A stretch of 64,000 nt of DNA from Flavobacterium gelatinilyticum (GCF_027111295.1 NZ_CP114287.1:1426001-1490000); one strand, 5' to 3'. Shown: positions 35,770-46,004, numbered from the stretch's first letter. Notes: a model not told the origin generated them from the sequence alone. Program-made: numbers and translations.

Positions 35770-36810
35770 TTACTTCACAAATTCAATTTTCTGAGCTTCT
35801 TCTTCGTTAACACTGTCAAAGAAACCTTGTTCATTCATCCAGTCATCACTGAATACTTTGCTCATATAACGTGATCCGTGATCCGGGAAAATAGCTATAA
35901 TATTGCTGTCTTTTGTAAACTCGCCTTCTTCTGCATATTGTTTAATCGCCTGCATTACTGCTCCTGATGTATACCCAACAAAAAGTCCTTCTTTTCTGGT
36001 GATCTCTCTTGCCGAGTGTGCACTTTCTTCGTCGGTAACTTTCATGAATTTATCAATAATATCAAAATCTGTAGCTGACGGGATTAAATTTTTCCCTAAA
36101 CCTTCAATACGGTACGGGTAAATTTCTTTGCTGTCGAATTCTTTTGTTTCGTGGTATTTTTTCAATACTGATCCAAAAGCATCTACTCCCAGGATTCTAA
36201 TATTCGGATTTTGCTCTTTTAAGAATTTCGCAGTTCCTGAGATAGTTCCTCCTGTTCCGCTGCAAGCAATTAAGTGGGTTATTTTTCCTTTTGTCTGTTC
36301 CCAGATTTCAGGACCTGTAGTGTTGTAGTGTGCATCAATATTAAGCTGGTTAAAATATTGATTGATGTAAACTGAACCTTTTGTTTCCTCATGTAAACGT
36401 TTTGCTACATTATAGTAGGATCTTTCATCATCTGCAGATACGTGAGCCGGACAAACGTACACTTTGGCACCTAAACTTCGCAGCATGTCAATCTTATCTT
36501 TAGATGATTTTGAACTTACTGCCAGTATGCAGTTGTAACCCTTTATAATACTTACCATTGCAAGACTAAAACCTGTATTACCTGATGTAGTCTCAATAAT
36601 AGTATCGCCTGGAGAAAGTATTCCTTTTCTTTCGGCCTCTTCAATAATATATAACGCTATTCTATCTTTTGAGGAATGACCGGGGTTAAAAGCTTCTACC
36701 TTTGCGTAGAAATTCCCTTCTAACTCTTCGGTGATTTTATTTAGCTTAATAAGCGGGGTGTTACCTATTAATTCTAAAACATTGTTATAAGCGTTTATTT
36801 CTTCTTTCAT
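35770..36810 (-). CDS. PLP-dependent cysteine synthase / cystathionine beta-synthase family enzyme
   Basis: From ATG 36810 the protein is 346 residues; 60 bases upstream there is a promoter box (36859-36866, TAAATTTG), so the longer start at 36870 is rejected. It is a fold type II PLP enzyme, with the lysine in [27 protein letters not shown], and [15 protein letters not shown]. The phosphate-cup wording is closer to CBS-like proteins ([14 protein letters not shown]) than to O-acetylserine sulfhydrylase. The usual NPGGSVKDR is changed to NPGHSSKDR. It could make cysteine or cystathionine; the reaction is not resolved. Confidence 0.82.
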   Translation of the reverse strand: MKEEINAYNNVLELIGNTPLIKLNKITEELEGNFYAKVEAFNPGHSSKDRIALYIIEEAERKGILSPGDTIIETTSGNTGFSLAMVSIIKGYNCILAVSSKSSKDKIDMLRSLGAKVYVCPAHVSADDERSYYNVAKRLHEETKGSVYINQYFNQLNIDAHYNTTGPEIWEQTKGKITHLIACSGTGGTISGTAKFLKEQNPNIRILGVDAFGSVLKKYHETKEFDSKEIYPYRIEGLGKNLIPSATDFDIIDKFMKVTDEESAHSAREITRKEGLFVGYTSGAVMQAIKQYAEEGEFTKDSNIIAIFPDHGSRYMSKVFSDDWMNEQGFFDSVNEEEAQKIEFVK

Positions 36811-36858
36811 AAAAAAATAGTTAATCAAAGGCATTTTTAAATTAGCCTCGATAGGTTG

Positions 36859-36866
36859 CAAATTTA
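36859..36866 (-). promoter_or_regulatory. -7 box of the cysteine synthase-family gene
   Basis: TAAATTTG on the minus strand, an exact TAnnTTTG match, 49 bp before the chosen start at 36810. It decides that start. Confidence 0.55.
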
Positions 36867-36881
36867 ACAAAAAATTTCTAA

Positions 36882-38942
36882 TTAGCTTTTAATTTTTTCT
36901 AAATCTAATAAAAAACTAAATTCTTTTGCTAAGTCTTTTAAAGCTTCAAAACGTCCTGAAGCCCCGCCATGTCCGGCATCCATATTAGTATCTAAAAACA
37001 AAAGGGTATTATTTGTTTTTAAATATCTTAATTTAGCCACCCATTTAGCTGGTTCCCAATACTGTACCTGAGAATCGTGCAATCCTGTTGATACGTACAT
37101 ATTAGGATATTTTTGTGCTTTTACATTGTCGTAAGGTGAATACGACAACATATAATCGTAATATTTTTTATTGTTCGGGTTTCCCCATTCATCATATTCT
37201 CCTGTTGTAAGCGGAATACTATCGTCCAGCATTGTGGTAATAACGTCTACAAAAGGCACCTGAGCAATTACTCCGTTGTATAGTTCCGGAGCTTCATTTA
37301 CAATTACTCCCATCAAAAGTCCTCCGGCAGATCCGCCTTCGGCATAAAGATGTTCCGGTGAAGTATATTTCTCGTCTATTACAAATTTAGAGCAATCGAT
37401 GAAATCTGTAAAGGTATTTTTCTTTTTTAACAGTTTTCCGTCTTCATACCATTGTCTTCCTAAGTCTTCTCCTCCTCTAATATGTGCTATCGCATACACA
37501 AATCCGCGGTCCAGCAAAGAAAGTCTGGTTGAAGAAAAATAGGTATCCATCGTAATTCCGTATGAACCGTAAGCATATAGTAGCAACGGATTTTTACCGT
37601 TTTTCTCGAGTCCTTTTCTGTAAATCATCGAGATTGGCACTTTTACACCGTCTCTGGCAGTTGCCCAAACGCGTTCTTCGATATAATTTTCTTTATCAAA
37701 TTTACCGCCTAAAACCTGCTGTTCTTTTAAGATTTCTTTGGTTTTAGTTTTCATATTGAAATCAATTACAGATGATGGTGTTGCCAGCGATTGGTAGCTG
37801 TAACGCAGGACATCAGTATCAAAATCGACATTTGTTGTTGTAAAGGCATTATACGTCTCGCTTCCAAAAGGCAGGTAATAATCAGGTTCATCGTTCCATG
37901 GCATAATGCGAATGTGATTTAAACCGTTTGAGCGTTCTTCTACAACTAAAAAGTTTCTGAAAATCTCAATATCTTCTAATAAAACATCATTACGATGCGG
38001 AATTACATCTACCCAATTTTTCTTTCCAGTTTTATTTTCAGGCGTTTTCATCAATTTAAAATTGGTCGCCTTATCCTTATTCGTTAAAATGTAAAATGAA
38101 TCCTCATAATGCGAAATACTATATTCTAAACCGCGCACACGAGGCTGAAACACTTCAAACTCACCATCAGGATTATCAGAATTCAGGATTCTATATTCCG
38201 TCGTTAAGGTGCTTCCTGAACTGATTACGATATATTTTCTTGATTTTTCTTTGTTTACAGAGACATTAAAAGTATCATCTTCTTCGTAATAAACCAAAAC
38301 ATCATCTTTAGAATCCGTATTTAGTTTATGTCTGAAAATTTTATCGGCTCTTAACGTAACTTCATCTTGTCTGGTATAAAATATAGTATGACTGTCATTT
38401 GCCCAGACAGATCCGCCTGTTGCATTTTCGATTTTGTCTGACAGGATTTCTCCCGTTTCAAGATTTTTAATCTGAACGGTATAAATTCGTCTCCCTACTA
38501 TATCAGTCCCAAAGCTCGCAAATTTATTGTCCGGACTTATACTTAAGCCTCCTAATTTAAAATACGCATGCCCTTTTGCCAGTTCGTTGCAGTTGAACAA
38601 AATTTCTTCATCTGCCGAAAGGCTTCCTTTTTTTCTGGAAAAAATGGGGTAATCCTGACCGGTTTCAAAACGGGTAATATAGAAATATCCATTATAAAAA
38701 TAAGGCACAGAGGAATCATCTTCTTTAATTCGGCCTTTCATTTCCTCAAATAAAGATTCCTGTAAATCTTTGGTATGAGCCGTCATCTTTTGATAATACT
38801 CATTTTCTTTATTCAAATAATCGATTACTTCGGGATTTTCACGATCATTCAGCCAAAAGTAATTATCGACCCTGGTCTCTTTATGTTTTTTTAGATTTTT
38901 AGGAATTTCTTTGGCCTTTGGAGCCTGTATTTCGTTTTGCAT
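36882..38942 (-). CDS. ptrB: Oligopeptidase B-like S9 serine peptidase
   Basis: The 686-residue protein has an N-terminal seven-bladed beta-propeller (about 1-410) and an alpha/beta-hydrolase domain with the nucleophile in [11 protein letters not shown], a [12 protein letters not shown] oxyanion region and a C-terminal catalytic His in [10 protein letters not shown]. There is no signal peptide, so it acts in the cytoplasm, trimming peptides after Arg or Lys in the usual family. Assignment to oligopeptidase B rather than prolyl oligopeptidase rests on the overall pattern. A TATTTTTG box (38980-38987, minus strand) precedes the start. Confidence 0.9.
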   Translation of the reverse strand: MQNEIQAPKAKEIPKNLKKHKETRVDNYFWLNDRENPEVIDYLNKENEYYQKMTAHTKDLQESLFEEMKGRIKEDDSSVPYFYNGYFYITRFETGQDYPIFSRKKGSLSADEEILFNCNELAKGHAYFKLGGLSISPDNKFASFGTDIVGRRIYTVQIKNLETGEILSDKIENATGGSVWANDSHTIFYTRQDEVTLRADKIFRHKLNTDSKDDVLVYYEEDDTFNVSVNKEKSRKYIVISSGSTLTTEYRILNSDNPDGEFEVFQPRVRGLEYSISHYEDSFYILTNKDKATNFKLMKTPENKTGKKNWVDVIPHRNDVLLEDIEIFRNFLVVEERSNGLNHIRIMPWNDEPDYYLPFGSETYNAFTTTNVDFDTDVLRYSYQSLATPSSVIDFNMKTKTKEILKEQQVLGGKFDKENYIEERVWATARDGVKVPISMIYRKGLEKNGKNPLLLYAYGSYGITMDTYFSSTRLSLLDRGFVYAIAHIRGGEDLGRQWYEDGKLLKKKNTFTDFIDCSKFVIDEKYTSPEHLYAEGGSAGGLLMGVIVNEAPELYNGVIAQVPFVDVITTMLDDSIPLTTGEYDEWGNPNNKKYYDYMLSYSPYDNVKAQKYPNMYVSTGLHDSQVQYWEPAKWVAKLRYLKTNNTLLFLDTNMDAGHGGASGRFEALKDLAKEFSFLLDLEKIKS

Positions 38943-38979
38943 TGATTCAATTAAGCATTAGTTTGTAGATACGGAGAGG

Positions 38980-38987
38980 CAAAAATA
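38980..38987 (-). promoter_or_regulatory. -7 box of the oligopeptidase gene
   Basis: TATTTTTG on the minus strand, 38 bp upstream of the start. Confidence 0.45.
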
Positions 38988-39034
38988 GCACAATCACAAC
39001 AGAACGAAAATTAATTTTTTCATAAAATATTCTA

Positions 39035-39064
39035 TTGTAATGATAGAGCAATATACTAATTTTG
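39035..39064 (+). promoter_or_regulatory. Promoter of ybaB
   Basis: TTG (39035-39037), 19 bp, TAATTTTG (39057-39064). Both elements are exact with ideal spacing, 29 bp before the ybaB ATG. Confidence 0.72.
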
Positions 39065-39092
39065 TATGAAATAATTTAAAAACTGACAAAAA

Positions 39093-39413
39093 ATGGATTT
39101 AATGGGTATGATGGGTAAACTGAAAGAGACCCAGCAGAAAATTGAAGATACAAAGAAACGTCTGGATACGGTTTTAATTGACGAAGAAAGCGCTGATGGT
39201 TTACTAAAAATTACCATTACAGCGAGCCGAAAAATAAAAACAATTTCTATTGATGATTCTCTTTTAGAAGACAAAGAACAATTAGAAGATTATTTAATTG
39301 TAACGCTGAATAAAGCTATCGAAAAAGCAACAAGTATAAACGAAAGAGAACTTGATGCTGTTGCCAAAATGGACATGCCGTCTATCCCGGGATTGGATAA
39401 TTTATTCAAATAA
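39093..39413 (+). CDS. YbaB/EbfC-family nucleoid-associated protein
   Basis: The 106-residue protein matches the YbaB/EbfC fold: N-terminal helix ([19 protein letters not shown]), a beta hairpin [21 protein letters not shown], and a C-terminal helix with [13 protein letters not shown]. The family binds DNA without strong sequence specificity. YbaB is often next to dnaX/recR, which are not seen here. It has a strong, complete promoter and a terminator, so it is expressed alone. The residues after the helix (IPGLDNLF) are typical of the family's tail. Confidence 0.9.
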   Translation: MDLMGMMGKLKETQQKIEDTKKRLDTVLIDEESADGLLKITITASRKIKTISIDDSLLEDKEQLEDYLIVTLNKAIEKATSINERELDAVAKMDMPSIPGLDNLFK

Positions 39414-39440
39414 GAATAAAAAACAGTCTCTTTACATATA

Positions 39441-39476
39441 AAATCGATTCGCTTTTGAATCGATTTTTTTTTGGAA
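39441..39476 (+). terminator. Terminator of ybaB
   Basis: The stem AAAATCGATTC/GAATCGATTTT with loop GCTTTT is followed by a T-run. The 12-bp tandem repeat begins directly afterwards. Confidence 0.88.
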
Positions 39477-39558
39477 AATGTTTTTGAAAATGTTTTTGAA
39501 AATGTTTTTGAAAATGTTTTTGAAAATGTTTTTGAAAATGTTTTTGAAGATGTTTTTT
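39473..39558. repeat. 12-bp tandem repeat array
   Basis: Six full copies of TTTTTGAAAATG (39481-39552, the last reading GAAGATG) follow a partial copy at 39473-39480 and end in a T-run. Because 12 is a multiple of three the array stays open in frame on both strands (for example Met-Phe-Leu-Lys repeats on plus), but the frames have no promoter or homology and are not called genes. Confidence 0.92.
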
Positions 39559-40236
39559 TTCATTCTTCAATTTATTTTTTTTAGTTTTTTTTCTCAAAAA
39601 AACCTCGAAATTACACTCTCAGCACCTTATTTTACTGGAATTCCTTTCATTTTTAAGAAACAAAAAACGTTATAGTTTCTCTCTTTATTATCTTACATTT
39701 TACCTTCGGTTTTTAGACATTTTTAACACTATTTTTTGTGTAAAATTTCGTTCGCTTCAATCGAAATAGTTCTGGTGTTTTCAACTTTTTCACTCCTCTA
39801 AAAGACAATTTCTGCTCGATCTTAAAAAACAGTCTTAATTCCTACAAAAAAGACTCCTTTTAAGCGATTTTAAAAACACAAAATAGTGATAATCAGCAGA
39901 AAACGTTTGCGTAGATTTTTTAAAATACTGACAAATATCAGGTTTATTCTCTTGATATGTCTTGATATTTGACATAGATAAAAAATGATAAAACAATAAT
40001 TTTTAACTATAAAAAAGAGTCAATTTTAATAATTACGTTTTTTGAAGTACCAAAAATTACGAACTATTTAAAAACATTTAAAAAATTCAATAAAAAACAA
40101 TAACACAGGATGAATAGTTAATTATGATCAATTTTTTCGGGTAAAACCACCTTTCACCCGTCATATTCTTAAAATAATTAAACTGCCCGTTCTGCACACT
40201 GATCAAAAATGAAATATTAACTAAACAAAAATTATT
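39559..40236. other. AT-rich region upstream of adhE
   Basis: These 678 bp hold no recognised gene. They carry a dyad, CTGACAAATATCAG (39928-39941), and a -7-like box GATATTTG (39964-39971), described separately. Confidence 0.6.
39928..39971 (+). promoter_or_regulatory. FNR-like box and promoter upstream of adhE
   Basis: The dyad CTGACA-AA-TATCAG (39928-39941) resembles the boxes before hemN, cco and ccoI. Its centre is 29.5 bp from GATATTTG (39964-39971), the same distance as in the hemN and cco promoters. The predicted leader to adhE is long, about 260 nt. Confidence 0.5.
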
Positions 40237-42933
40237 ATGAGTCAGAAAACCTTAATTCCGAATGGAACCGAAAACAAAGCTGCTGAAAAACAAGCTGTCG
40301 ATTCTGTAAAAGATCCTGCGAAAGAAGCTCAAAAAAATGACGCTATAAATTATGTAGAAGAACTTGCTAAAAGAGGAGCCGTTGCGCTTGAAAAATTCCT
40401 CGAACTTGACCAAAAGCAAGTTGATTATATTGTTGCAAAAGCATCTGTTGCCGCTATTGATAAACACGGCGAACTTGCTTTACATGCTGTTGAAGAAACC
40501 GGCCGTGGTATATTTGAAGACAAAGCCACAAAAAATATGTTTGCAGCCGAAAATGTTACCAACAGCCTGAAAAACCTTAAAACGGTTGGTATCATAGGCG
40601 AAGATCCATTGTCCGGGATTGTCGAAGTCGCTGAACCTGTTGGCGTAATATGTGGCGTTACGCCAACGACCAACCCTACTTCTACTACTGTATTTAAAGC
40701 TCTTATTGCACTTAAAACACGTAATCCTATCATTTTTGGTTTCCACCCTTCTGCTCAGCAATGTTCTAAAGCGGCAGCCATTGTGGTACGTGATGCGGCA
40801 ATTGCGGCCGGAGCTCCGGAAGACTGTATCCAATGGATAGAACAGCCATCTGTAGAAGCTACAAATGCTTTAATGAATCACCCAACAATTGCTACAATTC
40901 TGGCAACAGGCGGTAATGCAATGGTACGTGCTGCTTATTCTTGCGGTAAACCAGCATTGGGAGTTGGTGCCGGTAACGTTCCGGCTTATATCGAAAAAAC
41001 AGCCAATATCAAACAAGCTGTTTACGATATTGTACTTTCTAAATCTTTTGACTGGGGTATGATCTGCGCTTCTGAACAAGCTGCTATTATCGATAAGGAA
41101 ATCTACGAAGAAACTGTTGCGGCTTTTAAACGCCATCATGTTTACTTTGCCAATGATAAAGAAAAAGAAAAACTGGAAGAATTAATGTTTGGTGTTACTG
41201 CAAAAGGTCTTAATTGTGCAGGAGCAAAACTAAATCCTAATATTGTTGGAAAATCTCCGCAATGGATTGCTGAACAAGCTGGCTTCTCTGTTCCAAAAGA
41301 CATTGTAATTATTGCTGCCGAAGTAAAAGAAGTAGGTCCAAACGAACCATTAACACGCGAAAAACTTTCTCCGGTACTGGCTGTCTTAAAATCAAATTCG
41401 ACAGAACAGGGAATTAAATTTTCTGAGCAAATGGTAGAATTTGACGGACTTGGACACTCAGCGGCTATTCATACCAAAGACGAAAAGATAGCTAAAGAAT
41501 TTGGAATTGCCGTAAAAGCGATTCGTGTAATCTGGAATTCACCTTCTACTTTTGGAGGAATTGGAGACGTTTACAATTCATTTATCCCTTCTCTTACTCT
41601 TGGATGCGGATCTTACGGTAAAAACTCCGTTTCAGGAAACGTTGGGGCAGTCAATTTAATTAATGTAAAACGCATTGGCAGAAGAAACAATAATATGCAG
41701 TGGTTCAAAGTACCTCCAAAAATCTATTTCGAGCCTAACTCGATTCAATATTTAAAATCAATTCCATCTCTTGAAAAAGTTATGATCGTAACCGATCAGA
41801 GTATGCTGAAATTTGGTTTTGTTCAAAAAATTATGGACGTTTTAAACCGTCGTACTAAAAAAGCTGATGTTAGAATATTTTCTAATGTTGAACCGGACCC
41901 AAGTATCGAAACTGCTAAAACAGGTGCAGAAACCATGAAAGAATTCCAGCCTGATGCTATTATCGCTCTTGGTGGAGGATCTGTAATGGATGCTGCAAAA
42001 GTAATGTGGTTATTGTATGAACAGCCTGATGTTTCTTTTGATGACGTAAAACAGAAATTCTTAGATATTCGTAAACGTGCCGTTAAGATTCCGGCTTTGG
42101 GACAAAAAGCGAAAATGATTTGTATTCCTACAACCTCAGGAACAGGATCTGAAGTAACACCTTTTGCGGTTATTACAGACCATTCTGTAAACAAAAAATA
42201 CCCATTGGCAGATTATGCTTTTACTCCAACTATAGCGATTATCGACTCTGAACTAACTAAAACGGTACCGCCATCTGTTATTGCAGATACCGGTATGGAT
42301 GTTCTGACTCACGCTACAGAAGCGTATGTTTCTATCGTTGCCAATGATTATACAGATGGTCTTGCATTACAAGCAATTAAGATGGTTTTCCAATATCTTG
42401 AAAGAACGTATCTTGACTGCAAAAACGATAATGAAGCACGCGATAAAATGCACAATGCCTCAACTATTGCAGGTATGGCTTTTGCCAATGCAATGTTAGG
42501 AATTTCTCACTCTATGGCTCATAAAATCGGCGGAATGTTCCACACGCCGCATGGCCGTACAAATGCTATCTTATTACCTTACGTAATTAGATACAACGGA
42601 GAAGTTCCGGGAAAACTTTCTGTATGGCCTAAATATGAAACCTACAAAGCTGACCAGAAATATTTTGAGATCTGCCAAATGCTCGGCCTTCCGGCAAAAG
42701 GACCAAAAGACGGTGCTCAGGTTTATGCACAAGCCTGCTACGAGTTAGGTAAAAAAGTAGGAATTAAAATGAGTTTTAAAGAACAAGGTCTGGATGAAAA
42801 AGAATGGCTGGCAAAATTAAACATCCTGGCATTAAACGCTTTCGAAGATCAGTGTACCCCTGCTAACCCGCGTTTACCTTTAGTTAAAGACATGGAAGAA
42901 ATTATGCGCAAAGCATATTATGGTGAAAAGTAA
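40237..42933 (+). CDS. adhE: Bifunctional acetaldehyde/alcohol dehydrogenase AdhE
   Basis: The 898-residue protein reduces acetyl-CoA to acetaldehyde and then to ethanol, the typical fermentative route. The N-terminal CoA-acylating aldehyde dehydrogenase domain has catalytic C277 in WGMICASEQ and the NAD-binding GVTPTTNPTSTTV. The C-terminal iron-dependent alcohol dehydrogenase domain, from about residue 485, carries GGGSVMDAAK and the iron-ligand region GISHSMAHKIGGMFHTPHGRTN. It is in a monocistronic unit with a long, AT-rich leader and an FNR-like box. Convergent with the threonine aldolase gene. Confidence 0.97.
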   Translation: MSQKTLIPNGTENKAAEKQAVDSVKDPAKEAQKNDAINYVEELAKRGAVALEKFLELDQKQVDYIVAKASVAAIDKHGELALHAVEETGRGIFEDKATKNMFAAENVTNSLKNLKTVGIIGEDPLSGIVEVAEPVGVICGVTPTTNPTSTTVFKALIALKTRNPIIFGFHPSAQQCSKAAAIVVRDAAIAAGAPEDCIQWIEQPSVEATNALMNHPTIATILATGGNAMVRAAYSCGKPALGVGAGNVPAYIEKTANIKQAVYDIVLSKSFDWGMICASEQAAIIDKEIYEETVAAFKRHHVYFANDKEKEKLEELMFGVTAKGLNCAGAKLNPNIVGKSPQWIAEQAGFSVPKDIVIIAAEVKEVGPNEPLTREKLSPVLAVLKSNSTEQGIKFSEQMVEFDGLGHSAAIHTKDEKIAKEFGIAVKAIRVIWNSPSTFGGIGDVYNSFIPSLTLGCGSYGKNSVSGNVGAVNLINVKRIGRRNNNMQWFKVPPKIYFEPNSIQYLKSIPSLEKVMIVTDQSMLKFGFVQKIMDVLNRRTKKADVRIFSNVEPDPSIETAKTGAETMKEFQPDAIIALGGGSVMDAAKVMWLLYEQPDVSFDDVKQKFLDIRKRAVKIPALGQKAKMICIPTTSGTGSEVTPFAVITDHSVNKKYPLADYAFTPTIAIIDSELTKTVPPSVIADTGMDVLTHATEAYVSIVANDYTDGLALQAIKMVFQYLERTYLDCKNDNEARDKMHNASTIAGMAFANAMLGISHSMAHKIGGMFHTPHGRTNAILLPYVIRYNGEVPGKLSVWPKYETYKADQKYFEICQMLGLPAKGPKDGAQVYAQACYELGKKVGIKMSFKEQGLDEKEWLAKLNILALNAFEDQCTPANPRLPLVKDMEEIMRKAYYGEK

Positions 42934-42945
42934 ACAGAGATAAAC

Positions 42946-42984
42946 GCTAAAAAAAACCGTCTGCAAAGGCGGTTTTCTTTTTTT
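42946..42984. terminator. Shared terminator of adhE and threonine aldolase
   Basis: The stem AAACCGTC/GGCGGTTT around TGCAAA is flanked by A-run and T-run sequence, between convergent genes. Confidence 0.8.
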
Positions 42985-42998
42985 ATAAAATAAAGTAA

Positions 42999-44018
42999 TT
43001 AAATTTTTGAAAAAGTCTCCATTACATACGTATGCATGACTTCTTTATAATCTAAATGCGTTACTATTCTAAGTTTGTTACGTCCTAACGAACTTATTAA
43101 AATATTTTTCTGTTTTAGTTTTTCTATCAAAAGCTGGTCGCTGTAACCTTCTGCCAAAGAAAAAATTAAAATATTGGTTTCTACCGGTTCTACACTCGCC
43201 ACCCATGATTTTGTGCTCAGGATTGCACCAATTTCTTTGGCTCTTCGGTGATCTTCTGCCAATCGTTCTATATTATTTGCCAAAGCATATAATCCGGCAG
43301 CGGCTAAATAACCTACCTGACGCATTCCTCCTCCTAATATCTTTCTGATTCTCAACGCTCTATGAATATCAGCTTTGCTTCCAAGCAAAACAGAACCAAT
43401 AGGAGCCCCCAATCCTTTTGATAAACAAACTGAGATTGTGTCGAAAATAGCTCCAAATTCTTTCGGATTTTGTCTTTTGGCAACCAAAGCATTCCAGATT
43501 CTGGCACCATCTAAATGAAATTTCAGATTATTGGCATCACAGACTCTTTTTATTTCTCTAAGATCTTCTAATTCATAACATGCCCCTCCTCCTTTATTGG
43601 TTGTATTTTCAACACAAACCAAACTCGTTAACGGGCTGTGGTAAAATTCGGGATCATTGATTGCAGCGGCAACCTGGGCTGCGTTAATCATGCCCCGGTC
43701 TCCATCGATCAGACAGCAGGAAACACCGCTGTTAAAAGAAACACCACCGCCTTCATAATGAAAAACATGAGCATATTTATCTGCAATTAATTGCTCTCCC
43801 GGCTGGGTATGCAGTTTAATCGCTGTTTGATTTGCCATAGTTCCAGACGGAAAAAAAAGTCCAGCTTCCATACCAAAAAATTCGGCTACTCTTGTCTCTA
43901 ATTCAATAACCGTTGGGTCCTGCTTGTACACGTCGTCGCCTACATGGGCGTTAAACATGTACTGAAGCATTTCGTATGTTGGTTTTGTAATGGTATCGCT
44001 AATTAAATTTATTTCCAT
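42999..44018 (-). CDS. ltaE: Low-specificity L-threonine aldolase
   Basis: The 339-residue PLP enzyme splits L-threonine or L-allo-threonine into glycine and acetaldehyde. Characteristic motifs are NLISDTITKPT at the start, PSGTMANQTAI near 56, LVCVENTTNKGGGACY, the HLDGARIWNA Asp that binds the pyridine nitrogen, and the PLP lysine in CLSKGLGAPIGS. The adjacent adhE (convergent) makes or consumes acetaldehyde, but the opposite orientations make a shared operon impossible. A TAATTTTG box (44044-44051, minus strand) is upstream. Confidence 0.94.
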   Translation of the reverse strand: MEINLISDTITKPTYEMLQYMFNAHVGDDVYKQDPTVIELETRVAEFFGMEAGLFFPSGTMANQTAIKLHTQPGEQLIADKYAHVFHYEGGGVSFNSGVSCCLIDGDRGMINAAQVAAAINDPEFYHSPLTSLVCVENTTNKGGGACYELEDLREIKRVCDANNLKFHLDGARIWNALVAKRQNPKEFGAIFDTISVCLSKGLGAPIGSVLLGSKADIHRALRIRKILGGGMRQVGYLAAAGLYALANNIERLAEDHRRAKEIGAILSTKSWVASVEPVETNILIFSLAEGYSDQLLIEKLKQKNILISSLGRNKLRIVTHLDYKEVMHTYVMETFSKI

Positions 44019-44362
44019 ATAAAACTATATCTTTTTCGGACAGCAAAATTACGTATTAGTGTGAGTTATTAATCGTTAGTTTTAATAAATTTTAACTTCC
44101 GATTTATACACAACCAAATTAACGTAATATTTGTAAAAAACATATAAATTCAGCATTAATAATTCAAAAATAGATTGTGCTTTTATATGAGCCGCTCTAT
44201 TTACTGAAAAAACGATACCCGAAGTACTTTGTTACCATCAGCCGATAAATAATTGTAATATTCTAAAACTATATCTTACTTTTGTATAACGAAATACTGT
44301 GTTTTTAATTAACAAAAACAGCGTTATTTCAACGAAAAACCTATAACCCTATTTAATAATTT
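44019..44362. other. Divergent promoter region of ltaE and prfB
   Basis: About 340 AT-rich bp with a minus-strand -7 box TAATTTTG (44044-44051) for ltaE and the complete plus-strand promoter of prfB (44253-44284). Nothing else is seen. Confidence 0.65.
44253..44284 (+). promoter_or_regulatory. Promoter of prfB
   Basis: TTG (44253-44255), 21 bp, TACTTTTG (44277-44284); both elements exact, 78 bp before the ATG. Confidence 0.65.
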
Positions 44363-45461
44363 ATGACAACAGCCGAACAAGTAAAAGGTATTGTGGAGCG
44401 CCTTGGTGCGTTGAGGAGGTATCTTTGACGTTGATGCCAAGCTAATCGAAATTGCAAACGAAGAAGAAAAAACTTTTGCTCCTGATTTTTGGAACAATCC
44501 AAAAGAAGCAGAAAACATTGTAAAAAATCTTCGAAACAAGAAAAAATGGATTGAAGATTATGATAAAGCGGCTACTCTTACCGAAGAATTGCAGCTTGCT
44601 TATGATTTTTATAAAGAAGGAGAACTTTCTGTAGACGAACTGGACGAACAGTATGATGTAACGCAGACTCATATAGAAAACATCGAATTCAAAAATATGC
44701 TTTCAGACGAAGCAGACAGTTTAAGTGCTGTGGTGCAAATTACAGCCGGAGCCGGCGGAACTGAAAGCTGTGACTGGGCCGGAATGTTAATGCGTATGTA
44801 CATGATGTGGGGCGAAAGTTACGGCTATAAGATAAAAGAACTTAACTTTCAGGAAGGGGATGTTGCCGGAATTAAAACCGTAACTTTAGAGTTTGAAGGA
44901 GATTATTCTTTTGGATATCTGAAAGGAGAAAATGGAGTGCACCGTTTGGTGAGAATCTCTCCTTTTGACAGTAATGCCAAACGCCATACCTCTTTCGTAT
45001 CGGTTTATGTGTATCCGCTTGTAGATGACAGTATCGAAATCGACATTAATCCTGCCGATATCGAAATTACAACTTCACGTTCAAGTGGTGCCGGAGGACA
45101 AAACGTAAATAAGGTTGAAACAAAGGTTCAATTGGTTCACAAACCTACGGGAATCCAGATTCAGTGTTCTGAAACAAGATCACAGCAGGATAACAGGCAA
45201 CGCGCCATGCAGATGCTTCGTTCTCAGTTGTACGAAATCGAATTGAAGAAACAACAAGCACAGCGCGCCGATATCGAAGCCGGAAAAATGAAAATCGAAT
45301 GGGGTTCGCAGATTCGTAATTACGTAATGCAGCCGTATAAACTGGTAAAAGATGTTCGTACAGGCTATGAAACCAGCGATGTCGACGGCGTAATGAACGG
45401 AAATATCGATCCGTTCCTTAAGGCTTACTTAATGATGATGGGACAGAAAGAGGAAGAGTAA
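44363..45461 (+). CDS. prfB: Peptide chain release factor 2, with programmed +1 frameshift
   Basis: Translation begins at ATG 44363, reads 21 codons to an in-frame TGA (44426-44428), and must shift +1 to continue at GAC (44427) to the stop at 45461, giving 365 residues. The site AGGAGG-TATCTTTGAC, with an internal Shine-Dalgarno-like AGGAGG and slippery CTT-T before TGA, is the classic RF2 autoregulation signal. Later motifs are [10 protein letters not shown] (codon specificity region) and the peptidyl-tRNA hydrolysis motif GGQ at 244-246. RF2 terminates at UGA and UAA. Annotation that starts at 44589 would be truncated. Confidence 0.96.
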
Positions 45462-45550
45462 TTTAGTGGGCAGTCTCAGTCCAACCTGAAACTTGAAACA
45501 AACAAAACCTGAAACCATAAAAAACCCTTGAAACAAAAAAACAAATAGTT

Positions 45551-45997
45551 ATGATAAAATGGGCAGATGTAATTCATTTTACAAATAAAGGAAATCCGGC
45601 TCCAGATGTTAAAGTGGAGAAAACAGAAGAAGAATGGAAGCAGATCTTAACTCCGGAAGAATTTCAGGTTACTCGTTTAAAAGGAACCGAGAGATCTTTT
45701 AGTTCCGAATTATGCAGTTTGTTTGATCCTGGAATTTATGAATGTAAATGCTGCGGAACAGTACTTTTTGATGCAAGCGAAAAATTTGAGTCAGGAACAG
45801 GCTGGCCTTCTTTTACACAGCCAATTAAAGAAAATGCAGTTGGTTATCATGCTGATAAATCATACGGAATGATTCGTGTTGAGGTAACATGCAATGTCTG
45901 CGATTCGCATTTAGGACACGTTTTTCCGGACGGACCTCCGCCAAGCGGTCTTCGATACTGTATTAACGCACTTTCGCTCTCGAAAACAAAAGATTAA
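45551..45997 (+). CDS. msrB: Peptide-methionine (R)-S-oxide reductase
   Basis: The 148-residue enzyme reduces the R epimer of methionine sulfoxide in proteins. Two zinc Cys pairs are visible (C65/C68 and C114/C117), and the catalytic C137 lies in LRYCINA, preceded by HLGHVFPDGPPPSGL. There is no signal peptide, so it acts in the cytoplasm. A TTTCAGG-like repeat fragment lies between prfB and this gene, so joint transcription is uncertain. No MsrA is fused or adjacent. Confidence 0.95.
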   Translation: MIKWADVIHFTNKGNPAPDVKVEKTEEEWKQILTPEEFQVTRLKGTERSFSSELCSLFDPGIYECKCCGTVLFDASEKFESGTGWPSFTQPIKENAVGYHADKSYGMIRVEVTCNVCDSHLGHVFPDGPPPSGLRYCINALSLSKTKD

Positions 45998-46004
45998 TAG
46001 TAAA

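Noticed and set aside
36811..36870. Upstream start of the cysteine synthase-family gene
   Set aside because: It would lie at or before the promoter box at 36859-36866, so it cannot be the start of the transcript's protein.
39478..39675. 65-codon plus-strand frame with Met-Phe-Leu-Lys repeats
   Set aside because: It is formed by the 12-bp tandem repeat, which stays open in any frame; no promoter, no conserved part and a mirror frame is open on the other strand.
44589..45461. Start of prfB at 44589
   Set aside because: It would lose the N-terminal region; the +1 frameshift site explains the split.
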